Source: Intestinibacter bartlettii (lineage in GTDB: Bacteria > Bacillota > Clostridia > Peptostreptococcales > Peptostreptococcaceae). From it: 64,000 bases of DNA. The DNA is taken from NCBI GenBank assembly GCA_025148965.1, contig CP102273.1, forward strand, positions 2,728,001-2,792,000, given 5' to 3'. This document shows positions 26,491-34,995 of the stretch, one piece after another (within the stretch, counting starts at the first letter, position 1; each line of letters opens with the position of its first letter). The position numbers and the translations under genes were made by a program. The notes under the pieces were generated by a model. That model was not told the origin of the DNA, made no database searches, and was given only the letters and a program-made list of their open reading frames with translations.

Positions 26491-27204
26491 TTAATTTTGC
26501 ATATACGTATTTTCAAAATACAGAATTAGGATTCCTGCCGTCGTTCTTTGTGAGAATTCCAATGCTTTTTCTGCTATTAAATAAAATCTGTTATTTACAT
26601 TTTGTATATATCTATGGAGATGTTGATTTTTTATCGCATTGTAAGAATTGAATTTTATATATTCTTCTACAGTATTAAAATAAATTGGCTCGGAGTAAGT
26701 TCTGAATCTCTTTATTTTTAAATATCTTAATTTAACGTAATTTTCGAATTGCATATGATTATTTAGTAAATCTCCTGTGGCGTGTTGTGGAACGGTTATA
26801 TCTTGAATTAAATGACATACTGCACCCAGATAGAACATTGAGTTATAAATATCGCCTTCGTAAAAATAATTTATAGCATAATTATAATATTCTTGTGATA
26901 ATGTAAGGGCATTGTCGTTTGTCCCTGGCAGCCCTTTTTTTGTATATACGTTATAAAAATGGCCATAACACTTTAAATCTTGGTCTGCCCATACAACCCC
27001 TTCGTTTATTATTTTTCTATATCTATTAAAAACTTCATATTCTTCATAGTATCCATTAAACCACAAACTATTTATTGCATTTTCCTGTAAAAATATATGA
27101 ACTTTGCAATCTGGCTTTGAAAATTTATTTTTAATTGGCCCTATCACATTTAATGTTTTTTCGAAAATACTGTTATTCCTGCTTTCCCCCAATATTTGTG
27201 TCAT
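26491..27204 (-). CDS. Zinc-dependent phospholipase C homologue without signal peptide
   Basis: 237 residues. It carries the metal ligands of the Bacillus cereus PLC / clostridial alpha-toxin catalytic domain in correct order: His36, Asp74 or Asp76 in VWADQDLK, His82 in CYGHFYN, His131 and Asp135 in GAVCHLIQDITVPQHA, His141, His150 and Glu154 in NNHMQFENYV. The spacings 131-135, 135-141 and 150-154 equal those of the known enzymes. The secreted family starts with a signal peptide whose removal exposes Trp1; here neither is present. So the protein may be cytoplasmic, forespore-located or use another exit route. It is 10 bases downstream of a CwlD-like amidase, pointing to envelope or spore biology. 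Confidence 0.82.
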   Translation of the reverse strand: MTQILGESRNNSIFEKTLNVIGPIKNKFSKPDCKVHIFLQENAINSLWFNGYYEEYEVFNRYRKIINEGVVWADQDLKCYGHFYNVYTKKGLPGTNDNALTLSQEYYNYAINYFYEGDIYNSMFYLGAVCHLIQDITVPQHATGDLLNNHMQFENYVKLRYLKIKRFRTYSEPIYFNTVEEYIKFNSYNAIKNQHLHRYIQNVNNRFYLIAEKALEFSQRTTAGILILYFENTYMQN

Positions 27205-27213
27205 AATATCACC

Positions 27214-27984
27214 TTATTTTTTATTTTTGAAATAATTATCTAATCCATCTGCCACACACGTCATCATCTTTTCTTGATATTGTGGACTAGACATATTTTG
27301 GTCTTCGGTGTAATTGCTCATAAATCCCATTTCTAGTAAAACTACTGGAACTTGGGACCAGTTAAATCCTGTTAAATCGCTTCTTTCAAATATTCCATTA
27401 ACTTTAAATCCGTTATTTTGCATATTTTCATTTACATATTTTGCACAGTTTGAACTGTCTTCAAATATAGCTGATGTATATTGACCATCTTTTGATGGTA
27501 TTAAAATAGATGCACCTGTTATTCCAGTATTATCAGAACCATCAGCATGAATTCTAACTACCATATCCACTTTCTTTTCGTTTGCAAATATAGCTCTTTC
27601 TTTATTACTAATATCTACATCATGACTTTCTCTTGTCATATAGACTTTATATCCTCTACTTTCTAATATATGTTTTAGTTTTAAAGATGCTTCTAAATTT
27701 AATTCGTATTCTGGTTTTTTAGTCGCTATTCCAGCTGTTCCTGAGGATACTTTTGCTTTATATGAGCCCGAATTCGGCCCTACTTGTTCTGTTTGTGAAT
27801 TTCCCTTTGCTTGGTGACCTGGGTCGATACATATTGTATGTTGTTCTTTAACAGTAGCTTCTTGTTTTGGCGCAAATGTTAAATTAGATACTGCTTTTGT
27901 TAAATTTTTAGTTTCACTTGCTCTAGAAATCATTATAAGTCCGATTATCATTATAATAGTGGTTAAAATTTTGTATTTCTTCAC
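27214..27984 (-). CDS. N-acetylmuramoyl-L-alanine amidase, Amidase_3 (CwlD-like)
   Basis: 256 residues from a GTG at 27984 after AGGAGGG. Residues 1-22 form one hydrophobic helix (signal or anchor). The Amidase_3 domain has ICIDPGHQ with the first zinc His, LNLEASLKLKHILESRGYKV with the zinc Glu, VVRIHADGSDN with the second zinc His, and VVLLEMGFMSN with the catalytic Glu. It cleaves the bond between muramic acid and the peptide stem. CwlD makes muramic-delta-lactam in spore cortex in Clostridioides and Bacillus; this could be its equivalent, but a vegetative amidase cannot be excluded. It is co-transcribed with the PLC homologue. Confidence 0.88.
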   Translation of the reverse strand: MKKYKILTTIIMIIGLIMISRASETKNLTKAVSNLTFAPKQEATVKEQHTICIDPGHQAKGNSQTEQVGPNSGSYKAKVSSGTAGIATKKPEYELNLEASLKLKHILESRGYKVYMTRESHDVDISNKERAIFANEKKVDMVVRIHADGSDNTGITGASILIPSKDGQYTSAIFEDSSNCAKYVNENMQNNGFKVNGIFERSDLTGFNWSQVPVVLLEMGFMSNYTEDQNMSSPQYQEKMMTCVADGLDNYFKNKK

Positions 27985-28151
27985 TTAGAAAAGCCCTCCT
28001 ATGTATTTTAAAATTTGTTAATATGTTTTTTATTATTTCCTATGTGTTTTAAAAGTTTCTTATTTTACTATTTATATTTTAATTTTCATTTAAAACTATA
28101 TTTTTTCATATATATATTTATATACATACAAATTTATAGAGGTGATAACCC

Positions 28152-28682
28152 TTGAAGAGAAAAAAAAGAAAACACATCAGCCAAAGTAAACGCAGTGCTA
28201 GAAGTTCTTCATCAAATAGAGATTGTAATAATTCTACTACCTCAAATTCTAATACTACTTCACAAAATGATAATATAAATAACGAGCAAAATAGTTGTAA
28301 TTGTGATAGTAGTAATAACAATAACAGTAACAGTAACAATAATGATAATAATCAAAATACAAACGCTAACTCAACTAATCAAAATTCTAAGTTGTGTTAT
28401 TTTTCGGCATTTGATTACTTTGTATTATCATCTACTTTGGCAATTGCTTTAGCTGAAGAATTATCAGATACCGATATAGATATATTATCTACGTTTCTTG
28501 CTACATTGTCGGATCAACTTGCATTAATCGGTGATCTTAATTCATGTGCACAAGGTGAGACAGAAAATGCATTCGTTCCTCCAATTCCTGCTAATACACC
28601 TTCAAGTAGAGGATATTCTAATTCTAGCAATTTAAAAAGACGTTCAAAAAAAATAGTAAAAAGAAAGATTAAAAAGAAATAA
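28152..28682 (+). CDS. Asn/Ser-rich low-complexity protein with conserved helical C-terminal part
   Basis: 176 residues from a TTG at 28152 with AGAGGTGAT upstream. Residues 1-20 are very basic (KRKKRK), 20-78 almost wholly Asn, Ser, Asp and Thr, and 82-125 form a hydrophobic helical segment (FDYFVLSSTLAIALAEELSD, then LSTFLATLSDQLALI). The tail is again strongly basic (RRSKKIVKRKIKKK). There is no signal peptide. Its place among sporulation genes and its basic ends suggest a spore or coat-related protein, but I do not recognise it. The minus-strand reading frame across it is a shadow of the Asn repeats. Confidence 0.65.
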   Translation: MKRKKRKHISQSKRSARSSSSNRDCNNSTTSNSNTTSQNDNINNEQNSCNCDSSNNNNSNSNNNDNNQNTNANSTNQNSKLCYFSAFDYFVLSSTLAIALAEELSDTDIDILSTFLATLSDQLALIGDLNSCAQGETENAFVPPIPANTPSSRGYSNSSNLKRRSKKIVKRKIKKK

Positions 28683-28720
28683 AATCAAGTTCGCTTAAAT
28701 TTTATTTCTTTTTTATTTTT
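28673..28720 (+). terminator. Terminator after the Asn-rich gene
   Basis: Stem AAAGAAATAAAAT / ATTTTATTTCTTT (28673-28685 and 28699-28711), then a T-rich tract. The left arm overlaps the end of the coding region. Confidence 0.65.
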
Positions 28721-28873
28721 TTGTTTTACTTATTTCAACATGTCCCATTTATTCTTTGTTTATTTATGCAATCTACGGATTTGTTGAATCTCATTTCCAA
28801 GCATTAAAAAATCACTTCTGCAAAATATAATATTAAGCACCAACCAAATCAAAGAAAGAAGGTGTTTATAACA

Positions 28874-29848
28874 TTGCCAAATTTTAATAAAAAATTTAAT
28901 TTAAGATTTAATAAGCTCCTTTTTATTTGTTTTACCTTTTTACTATATTTTTTCATGAATAATGTAAATTATGCATATTCTTTAGAAAAAAATAATGATA
29001 CGTATTTAATTCCGATTGGGAAAGTAATTCAGGTTGATGGTGAACTAGAAAATCTAATTGTTCGCAATGAAATTAAAGGATGTCCTCTAAAATGTGGTGA
29101 TTTAATTTTAGAAGTTGAAGGAAATTCTATAAAAAGTTTTAATAACTTAGCAGATGTCTTTTATTCTTCTAATAGCAATCAATTAAAAATCAAGATTAAA
29201 AGAGGAAATGATATTAAAAATTTAATATGTTATAAAGAACCATTAAAAAAAGTAAATTTCAACAATGCGATATCAGGTTTTGCTACTTTAACTTATATTA
29301 ATCCCCAAACTAATGAATTTGGTGCTGTTGGACATTCTATTAATATAGGAAATGCAAAGCAAATACCTATTAAAGCAGGTGAAATTTCTACAACTACTAA
29401 TTTAGATATTCAGAAATCGTATCGAGGTAATGTCGGATGTATTAATGCTAATAAAAATTATTTAATCGGTAATTTTAATACAAATACTCAATACGGTATA
29501 AAAGGCATAACTAAGAATATTGATTTTTCAAATGAAGAAAAATACAAAGTAGCTTCTTTAGACGAGGTTGAATTGGGAAATGCACAAATAATACTACAAA
29601 ACAAACAAAATAAATGTGTAAAATACGATATTGAAATATTAAAAATTGAAAATCAAACTTCTCCATCTCCAAAAACTTTTAAAATAAAAATTGTAGATGA
29701 AGATTTATTAAGAGATACTGGAGGAATTGTGCAAGGAATGAGTGGAACGCCAATTATACAAAATGGGAAAATAATCGGTGCAGTTTCACATGCTCTAGAA
29801 AATAATCCTAAGGTAGGATATGGTGTCTATATAAAATGGATGCTTTAA
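28874..29848 (+). CDS. SpoIVB-family serine protease (likely second SpoIVB homologue)
   Basis: 324 residues from a TTG at 28874; AGAAGGTG lies nine bases upstream, and a GTG at 28862 overlaps that site. One membrane helix near the N-terminus is followed by a PDZ domain (IKGCPLKCGDLILEVEGNSI) and an S55 peptidase domain with His in EFGAVGHSI and Ser in QGMSGTPIIQ. SpoIVB acts from the forespore to cleave membrane substrates such as SpoIVFA or, for SpoIVB2 in C. difficile as I recall, SpoIIQ. The usual neighbours recN and spo0A are absent here and PBP1A follows, so it is probably the SpoIVB2 type. The upstream GCATT-N15-CAAAATA may be a forespore promoter, weakly supported. Confidence 0.85.
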   Translation: MPNFNKKFNLRFNKLLFICFTFLLYFFMNNVNYAYSLEKNNDTYLIPIGKVIQVDGELENLIVRNEIKGCPLKCGDLILEVEGNSIKSFNNLADVFYSSNSNQLKIKIKRGNDIKNLICYKEPLKKVNFNNAISGFATLTYINPQTNEFGAVGHSINIGNAKQIPIKAGEISTTTNLDIQKSYRGNVGCINANKNYLIGNFNTNTQYGIKGITKNIDFSNEEKYKVASLDEVELGNAQIILQNKQNKCVKYDIEILKIENQTSPSPKTFKIKIVDEDLLRDTGGIVQGMSGTPIIQNGKIIGAVSHALENNPKVGYGVYIKWML

Positions 29849-30168
29849 TCTAATAACTTAAATAAAAATAATCTCTAAGTATTGCTTAGGGATTATTTTT
29901 ATAACGCAAATATGCATAACATGTCCACGCTATACATATTTATTTTGTAGCAGTAAAAAATATAATAAATATTTGTTTGCAACTATTTTTAATCTATATC
30001 ATTCCTCTAATTATTATTGTTAAACTTAGTATTTAAAGGATATAATTATAACATAGATTATTGCCGATATTTAAATTTAAAGAAGTTTACATATTCTTAC
30101 AAATTTTAATTAACTATAAAAAGGAAATAAAATATGTTATAATTATGCATTAAGTAAGGAGGTATATA
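29849..30168. other. Intergenic region before the PBP1A gene
   Basis: 320 bases. The first 55 hold a terminator; the rest is AT-rich promoter DNA for the PBP1A gene, with TATAAT-like boxes but no single convincing -35/-10 pair. Confidence 0.5.
29862..29903 (+). terminator. Terminator after the SpoIVB-type gene
   Basis: Stem AAAAATAATCTCTAAGT / GCTTAGGGATTATTTTT with a three-base loop and a U-rich right arm. Confidence 0.8.
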
Positions 30169-32862
30169 ATGAGCAAAAATAATAATGATGATAAAAATAA
30201 AATTAGAAGAAGAAAAGTTACCTCTTCTAATACTGATGTAAATAAAAATACATCTAAAGATAATTATAAAAAAGTTTCATCAAAACCTAAAAAACATAGA
30301 AAAAGAAGTAAAACCAAAATTGCTGGTATGCTTATTTTATTTATGCTAGTAACAGTTGTTGCTGTTGGTTCTGCATTAGTCTTTTCATCTTTAAGAAATA
30401 CTGAAGTCGTAACTAAATCTTTATTAGATTCGAAAACTAACAATAAAACAGTATTACTTTATACAGATGGAAGTAAATTAGCAGAGGCTGAAACAGGACA
30501 TAAGAAAATTCCGCTTAAGAAGTTAAATAACAAAACTGTTAAAAATGCCCTTGTCGCAATAGAAGACTCAAGATTTTACCAACATAATGGTGTCGATTTA
30601 AGAGGTCTAGCTAGATCTGTTAAAGAAAATCTTCTTGGAAACAGACAAGGTGGTAGTACAATACCTATGCAGGTTTCAAAATTACTTTTAACATCTCAAG
30701 AACAAACTATAACTCGTAAAATAAAAGATATCTACTATGCTTATGAAATGAGTAAAAAAGTAAGCAAAGAAGATATATTACTTACCTATCTAAATAACAT
30801 GTATGTAGGTAATAGTTTTTATGGAATTGAAGCAGCAGCACAAGGATACTTTAATAAAACAGCAGAAAAGCTTACTTTACCTGAAGCAGCTATGTTAGTT
30901 GGTGCTACAAATAATCCATATAAATATTCACCTTATACAAAGCTTAAATTAGACGGTACTGAACAGAGATCAGATTTAGAAAATAAGTTATTATTCTATT
31001 CACATACTGAAAATGATGGATTCGATGATCCAACTCAAGTAGAATTAAATATGATAGATAAATTATACTCTTGGGGATTAATAACAGATTATGATACATA
31101 TAGCCAATTAAAGAAAGGTACTATGATTGTAAGAAAGGCAGTATTAAATGAAAATGCTGTTGGTAGAGCTAAAACAGTACTTGGAAAAATGAAACAATAC
31201 GGCTATATATCTCAAAGTGAATATGATCAAGCATGTTTAGATGCTGCCAATATTAAAATCGAAATTCCTAAAAATATACAAACAATTGTTTCAAGTGTTG
31301 AAGATTATGTATATGATGAAGTTATAAATGCATTAAAAGATCAAGGTTATACACAAGAAGAAGCTAATAACCTATATTATAACGGTGGTCTTCAAATACA
31401 AACTACTATAGATTCTAGTATGCAAGCTGAACTTGAGGCACAATATAATAATAGTAGCAATTTCCCATCTACTATAACTGATGCTAATGGTGTAACTCAG
31501 CCACAGTCTGCTATGGTTATAATTGACTATCACAACGGTCAAATTAAGTCATTAATAGGTGGTAGAAATGTAAAAGGTAAAAGAACTTTAAACAGAGCTA
31601 CAAGTCCTGTTCAACCTGGTTCAACAATAAAACCACTTTCTATCTATACTGCTGCAATTGATACATTAGAAATGACTCAATCCACAGTATTTAGTGATGC
31701 AAGAGGTGGATATAAATTTAAAGAAAATAGAAAATGGAATCCATCTACAACTACTGCAGGTGTTGGAAATATGAGTTTACGTCTAGGTCTTGCAAAATCT
31801 TCAAATACAGTAGCTGTAAAAACTGCTGAAAATCTTGGAGAAAGTTATCAAGATTGTATAGATGTAATGATGGATTATCTTAAAAACTTCGGAATAACAA
31901 CTGTTGTAGACAGTAAAACAAATAGTTCAAACACTACAGATAGATCATTCCCTTCTCTAGTTTTAGGAGGTATGGCTTATGGTATTTCTCCACTTGAAAT
32001 GTCTGCAGCTTATGGTGCTTTAGCAAATGGTGGTGTTTATATAGAACCTACTGTATTCACTACAGTTAGCACATATAATGGTGAATTAATCGTCAAATCA
32101 ACTCCACAAGAACACAGAGTTGTAGATGAAGAAGTAGCATACGTTATGACAGATATGCTTAAAGCAGTTCTTACAGAAGGTACTGGTTCTGACGCTTCAA
32201 TAGGTAAAATGCCTGTAGCTGGTAAAACTGGTACAACTAATAATAAATATTGTGTATGGTTTGTTGGATATACTCCATACTATGTTGGTGCAACATATAT
32301 AGGTGATGATGTTGGACGTAAAGATTCTAATGGAAATAAAATTGATTTAAGACCAGTAGAAGGTTCAAGTTCAACAACTGCAAAATTATGGGCTAATGTA
32401 ATGAAACCTATACATGAAAACCTAGAAGTTGTAGATTTTGAAAAACCATCAGGAATAAACTTCTACAAAATAAACTTAACAGATGGTGGTCTATCATCTT
32501 ATGGTTCAAATGCAGCATTTGTTAAAGGTACATCACCAACTAGAACAAGTTCTTATAGTGTTCCTACTCCAAGTAATACAGGAACTACTCAAGATGAACC
32601 GACTAATGATAATGCTGGAGATGGAGATAATCCTCCTGACGACAATACTGATAATAATAATGGTGATAACACTAACGACAATAATAACAATAATAATCAA
32701 ACTCCTGGTGGAAATCAAGATGATAATAATAATGGTGACAACGGAAATACCGGTGGTGGAGATAATCAAGATAATACCACTCCAGGAGATAATGGAGAAA
32801 CAAATACTGGTGGCATTACTGACACTAACAATGCAACTGAAGCTTTACAACCTGAACAATAA
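30169..32862 (+). CDS. Class A penicillin-binding protein 1A
   Basis: 897 residues, ATG at 30169 after GGAGGT. A basic cytoplasmic head (1-46) and one membrane helix (about 48-70) precede the glycosyltransferase 51 domain, with VAIEDSRFYQHNGVDLRG and RQGGSTIPMQVSKLLL. The transpeptidase domain has SxxK at Ser485-Lys488, SxN at 544-546 and KTG at 686-688. It polymerises and crosslinks peptidoglycan. From about residue 785 the protein ends in 110 residues of Asn, Asp, Gly, Thr and Pro without domain structure, probably a cell-wall spanning tail. Terminator on the 3' side. Confidence 0.95.
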   Translation: MSKNNNDDKNKIRRRKVTSSNTDVNKNTSKDNYKKVSSKPKKHRKRSKTKIAGMLILFMLVTVVAVGSALVFSSLRNTEVVTKSLLDSKTNNKTVLLYTDGSKLAEAETGHKKIPLKKLNNKTVKNALVAIEDSRFYQHNGVDLRGLARSVKENLLGNRQGGSTIPMQVSKLLLTSQEQTITRKIKDIYYAYEMSKKVSKEDILLTYLNNMYVGNSFYGIEAAAQGYFNKTAEKLTLPEAAMLVGATNNPYKYSPYTKLKLDGTEQRSDLENKLLFYSHTENDGFDDPTQVELNMIDKLYSWGLITDYDTYSQLKKGTMIVRKAVLNENAVGRAKTVLGKMKQYGYISQSEYDQACLDAANIKIEIPKNIQTIVSSVEDYVYDEVINALKDQGYTQEEANNLYYNGGLQIQTTIDSSMQAELEAQYNNSSNFPSTITDANGVTQPQSAMVIIDYHNGQIKSLIGGRNVKGKRTLNRATSPVQPGSTIKPLSIYTAAIDTLEMTQSTVFSDARGGYKFKENRKWNPSTTTAGVGNMSLRLGLAKSSNTVAVKTAENLGESYQDCIDVMMDYLKNFGITTVVDSKTNSSNTTDRSFPSLVLGGMAYGISPLEMSAAYGALANGGVYIEPTVFTTVSTYNGELIVKSTPQEHRVVDEEVAYVMTDMLKAVLTEGTGSDASIGKMPVAGKTGTTNNKYCVWFVGYTPYYVGATYIGDDVGRKDSNGNKIDLRPVEGSSSTTAKLWANVMKPIHENLEVVDFEKPSGINFYKINLTDGGLSSYGSNAAFVKGTSPTRTSSYSVPTPSNTGTTQDEPTNDNAGDGDNPPDDNTDNNNGDNTNDNNNNNNQTPGGNQDDNNNGDNGNTGGGDNQDNTTPGDNGETNTGGITDTNNATEALQPEQ

Positions 32863-32884
32863 TATAAAATTTCAATTAAAAATA

Positions 32885-32920
32885 AAATGCCATGGATTTC
32901 AAAATCCATGGCATTTATTA
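32885..32920 (+). terminator. Bidirectional terminator between PBP1A and spoVAE
   Basis: Stem AAATGCCATGGATTT / AAATCCATGGCATTT with a tiny loop (32885-32899 and 32902-32916). T-rich on both flanks. Confidence 0.85.
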
Positions 32921-32933
32921 TTATATATAAAAA

Positions 32934-33296
32934 TCAAGGTTTTGCCTTTGGCGTAAATATTACTGCCATAACATATCCAAAAAATATTGCTGCAGCAATT
33001 CCTCCTGCAGTTGCTATTGTTCCTCCAGTTAATATTCCTAAAAAACCATCTTTTTTAATTCCCTCTATAACTCCATTTCCAAGTGAATATCCAAATCCAA
33101 TAATCGGAACTGTTGCTCCTGCTGCCCCAAAATCCACTATTTTATCGTAAATTCCTAAAAAAGTAAGTATTACACCTGTTGTTACATAAGTTACCATTAC
33201 ATAAGGAGTTTGAAGTTTAAAGTAGTCCATCAAAATCTGTGCGATTAAACAAATTGTTCCTCCTACAAGAAATACTTTTAAATAATTTATTATCAT
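32934..33296 (-). CDS. spoVAE: Stage V sporulation protein AE (SpoVA channel)
   Basis: 120 residues with four hydrophobic segments. The pattern IINYLKVFLVGGTICLIAQ, GIYDKIVDFGAAGATVPIIG and FGYSLGNGVIEGIKKDG is that of the SpoVAC/SpoVAE family. AGGATG precedes the ATG at 33296. Together with SpoVAC and SpoVAD it forms the inner-membrane channel that loads dipicolinic acid into spores and releases it in germination. It is the last gene of spoVAC-D-E. Confidence 0.93.
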   Translation of the reverse strand: MIINYLKVFLVGGTICLIAQILMDYFKLQTPYVMVTYVTTGVILTFLGIYDKIVDFGAAGATVPIIGFGYSLGNGVIEGIKKDGFLGILTGGTIATAGGIAAAIFFGYVMAVIFTPKAKP

Positions 33297-33331
33297 ATTT
33301 TCACATCCTATAATTTTATTAAACTATTAAT

Positions 33332-34345
33332 TTACTCGCTTTCAATTACTACTGCATGTGCAATACATGGTATTGTTTGTTTTTGAAGAGTACTTGTTGG
33401 CGATAATAATGCCCCAGTCGACACTAACATTACTTTTTTAAATTCTTTATTTACTAATTTAGGATAGATATAAGATGCAAATACAGTAGCTGAACATCCA
33501 CATCCACTTCCTCCACAGTGAACATCTTGTTGTTCTAAATCAAAAATTTCTAATCCACAATCTGTGTAAACATCAAATATATCGATTCCTCTTTGTCTCA
33601 ATAAATCAGCTGTAATTTTTTTACCTAATTGACCCAAATCTCCTGTAGCAATTAAATCAAATGATTTTGGGTCATCTTTTGTATCTTCAAAATAAGAATA
33701 TATAGTATCTACAGCTGCTGGTGCCATAGCTGCTCCCATATTATTTCCGTCTTCTATTCCTTTATCTACAACTTTTCCTATTGTTATATATTTTACCTTT
33801 GGACCCTCTCCACTACTTGATATAAGAGCACTTCCCGCACCTGTAACTGTCCATTGTGCAGTCATAGGCTTTTGGTTTCCAAGTTCTAATGGGAATCTAA
33901 ATTGCCTTTCAGCTGTGCAGTAGTGGCTTGATGTTCCATTAAGAGCATAATCCGCAAAACCGCCGTCGACTACAATAGAACTTAAACACATTCCAAGTGC
34001 CATTGTTGAACAAGCACCATATATTCCACAAAACGGAATGCCCAATGCCCTTGCTGCAAATGATGCCGGGAATATTTGATTGATTAAATCTCCACCAAAT
34101 AAGAATTCTATATCCTCTAGTTGTTTTTCCACCTTTTGAACTGCCGTTTCTAATGCAGTTTGAATCATTTTACTTTCTGCCAATTCCCATGTTTTCTCAC
34201 CATATAAATCGTCTGACAAAATCACATCAAACTTGTCTTTTAATGGTCCCTTTCCTTCTTTTGGCCCCACTATTGATGCAGTAGAGATAATAGTCGGGCT
34301 ATTTTGCATTTTCATAGTTCTTTTTCCTATTCGCTTATTTCTCAT
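33332..34345 (-). CDS. spoVAD: Stage V sporulation protein AD
   Basis: 337 residues; ATG at 34345 after AAGGAG. Segments PTIISTASIVGPKEGKGPL, YGACSTMALGMCLSS and FDLIATGDLGQLGKK match SpoVAD, a thiolase-fold protein that binds dipicolinic acid on the outer face of the inner spore membrane. HCGGSGCGCSATVFASYIYP lies near the C-terminus as usual. The Cys of the thiolase site is not expected to be catalytic in this family. It is placed 12 bases from spoVAC and 35 from spoVAE. Confidence 0.95.
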   Translation of the reverse strand: MRNKRIGKRTMKMQNSPTIISTASIVGPKEGKGPLKDKFDVILSDDLYGEKTWELAESKMIQTALETAVQKVEKQLEDIEFLFGGDLINQIFPASFAARALGIPFCGIYGACSTMALGMCLSSIVVDGGFADYALNGTSSHYCTAERQFRFPLELGNQKPMTAQWTVTGAGSALISSSGEGPKVKYITIGKVVDKGIEDGNNMGAAMAPAAVDTIYSYFEDTKDDPKSFDLIATGDLGQLGKKITADLLRQRGIDIFDVYTDCGLEIFDLEQQDVHCGGSGCGCSATVFASYIYPKLVNKEFKKVMLVSTGALLSPTSTLQKQTIPCIAHAVVIESE

Positions 34346-34357
34346 TATCTCTTCTCC

Positions 34358-34837
34358 TTACTTAAATATAATTTGTACTATGTAGTAAACAAGTCCAAAC
34401 AAAATAGAAGACCCTATTCCATAAACTAAAACAGGCCCTGCAATTTTAAATAAATTTGCTCCAACTCCAAGTACATATCCTTCTCGTTTAAATTCCATAG
34501 CTGGAGAAACTATAGAGTTTGCAAATCCTGTGATAGGAATTATTGAACCAGCTCCAGCTCTTTTTCCAATTAAGTCATAAACTCCCAATCCTGTTAAAAG
34601 TGCCCCAATAAAAATTAATGTTATTGATGTACAAGTCGACGCTGTTTGTTTATCTAGTCCAGCAAAGTTCATATATGAGTCGTTAATTCCTTGACCTATC
34701 ATACAAATAATTCCACCTACTATAAATGCCATAATATAGTTTTTTATATATGGTGGTTTTGGGCTTATTTGCTCTACATAGTCCTTATATTTTTTATCTT
34801 GATTTTGTTGATTATTTGAATTGTTTTGATTTGGCAT
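34358..34837 (-). CDS. spoVAC: Stage V sporulation protein AC
   Basis: 159 residues. A polar head (NQNNSNNQQNQDKKYKDYVE) is followed by PKPPYIKNYIMAFIVGGIIC and further membrane segments with GLGVYDLIGKRAGAGSIIPI, the SpoVAC hallmark. AAGGAG sits nine bases before the ATG at 34837. SpoVAC is the mechanosensitive part of the dipicolinate channel. It is the first gene of the spoVA unit, 158 bases after sigF. Expression is expected from sigma-G in the forespore. Confidence 0.94.
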   Translation of the reverse strand: MPNQNNSNNQQNQDKKYKDYVEQISPKPPYIKNYIMAFIVGGIICMIGQGINDSYMNFAGLDKQTASTCTSITLIFIGALLTGLGVYDLIGKRAGAGSIIPITGFANSIVSPAMEFKREGYVLGVGANLFKIAGPVLVYGIGSSILFGLVYYIVQIIFK

Positions 34838-34876
34838 AAAGCTACTCCTTTCCTAACCTTTTATAGTTAATATTTC

Positions 34877-34908
34877 TATTATTGTTTGGAAAAAAGCAAA
34901 AAAAATAC
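34877..34908 (-). promoter_or_regulatory. Possible forespore (sigma-G/F) promoter of spoVAC
   Basis: GTATT at 34904-34908 and CAATAATA at 34877-34884 on the minus strand resemble GnATR and CAnnnTA boxes, with a 19-base gap instead of the usual 17-18. The match is weak. Confidence 0.3.
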
Positions 34909-34995
34909 ATCTTTGAAAAATCTTTATTCTAATAAATTTTTAAAAGAATCGATTTTTCTTAAATGTATTTCTCTAAATTATTTTTATGTAAAATC

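Noticed and set aside
28118-28339. Leucine-rich minus-strand frame opposite the Asn-rich gene
   Set aside because: Complement of AAT/AAC repeats reads as leucine and other hydrophobic codons; it is an artefact.
32483-32956. Ile/Met-rich frames on both strands over the PBP1A tail
   Set aside because: They arise from the repeated Asn/Asp codons read in other frames.
34877-34908. Strong claim of a sigma-G promoter for spoVAC
   Set aside because: Boxes deviate and the spacing is long; kept only as a low-confidence feature.
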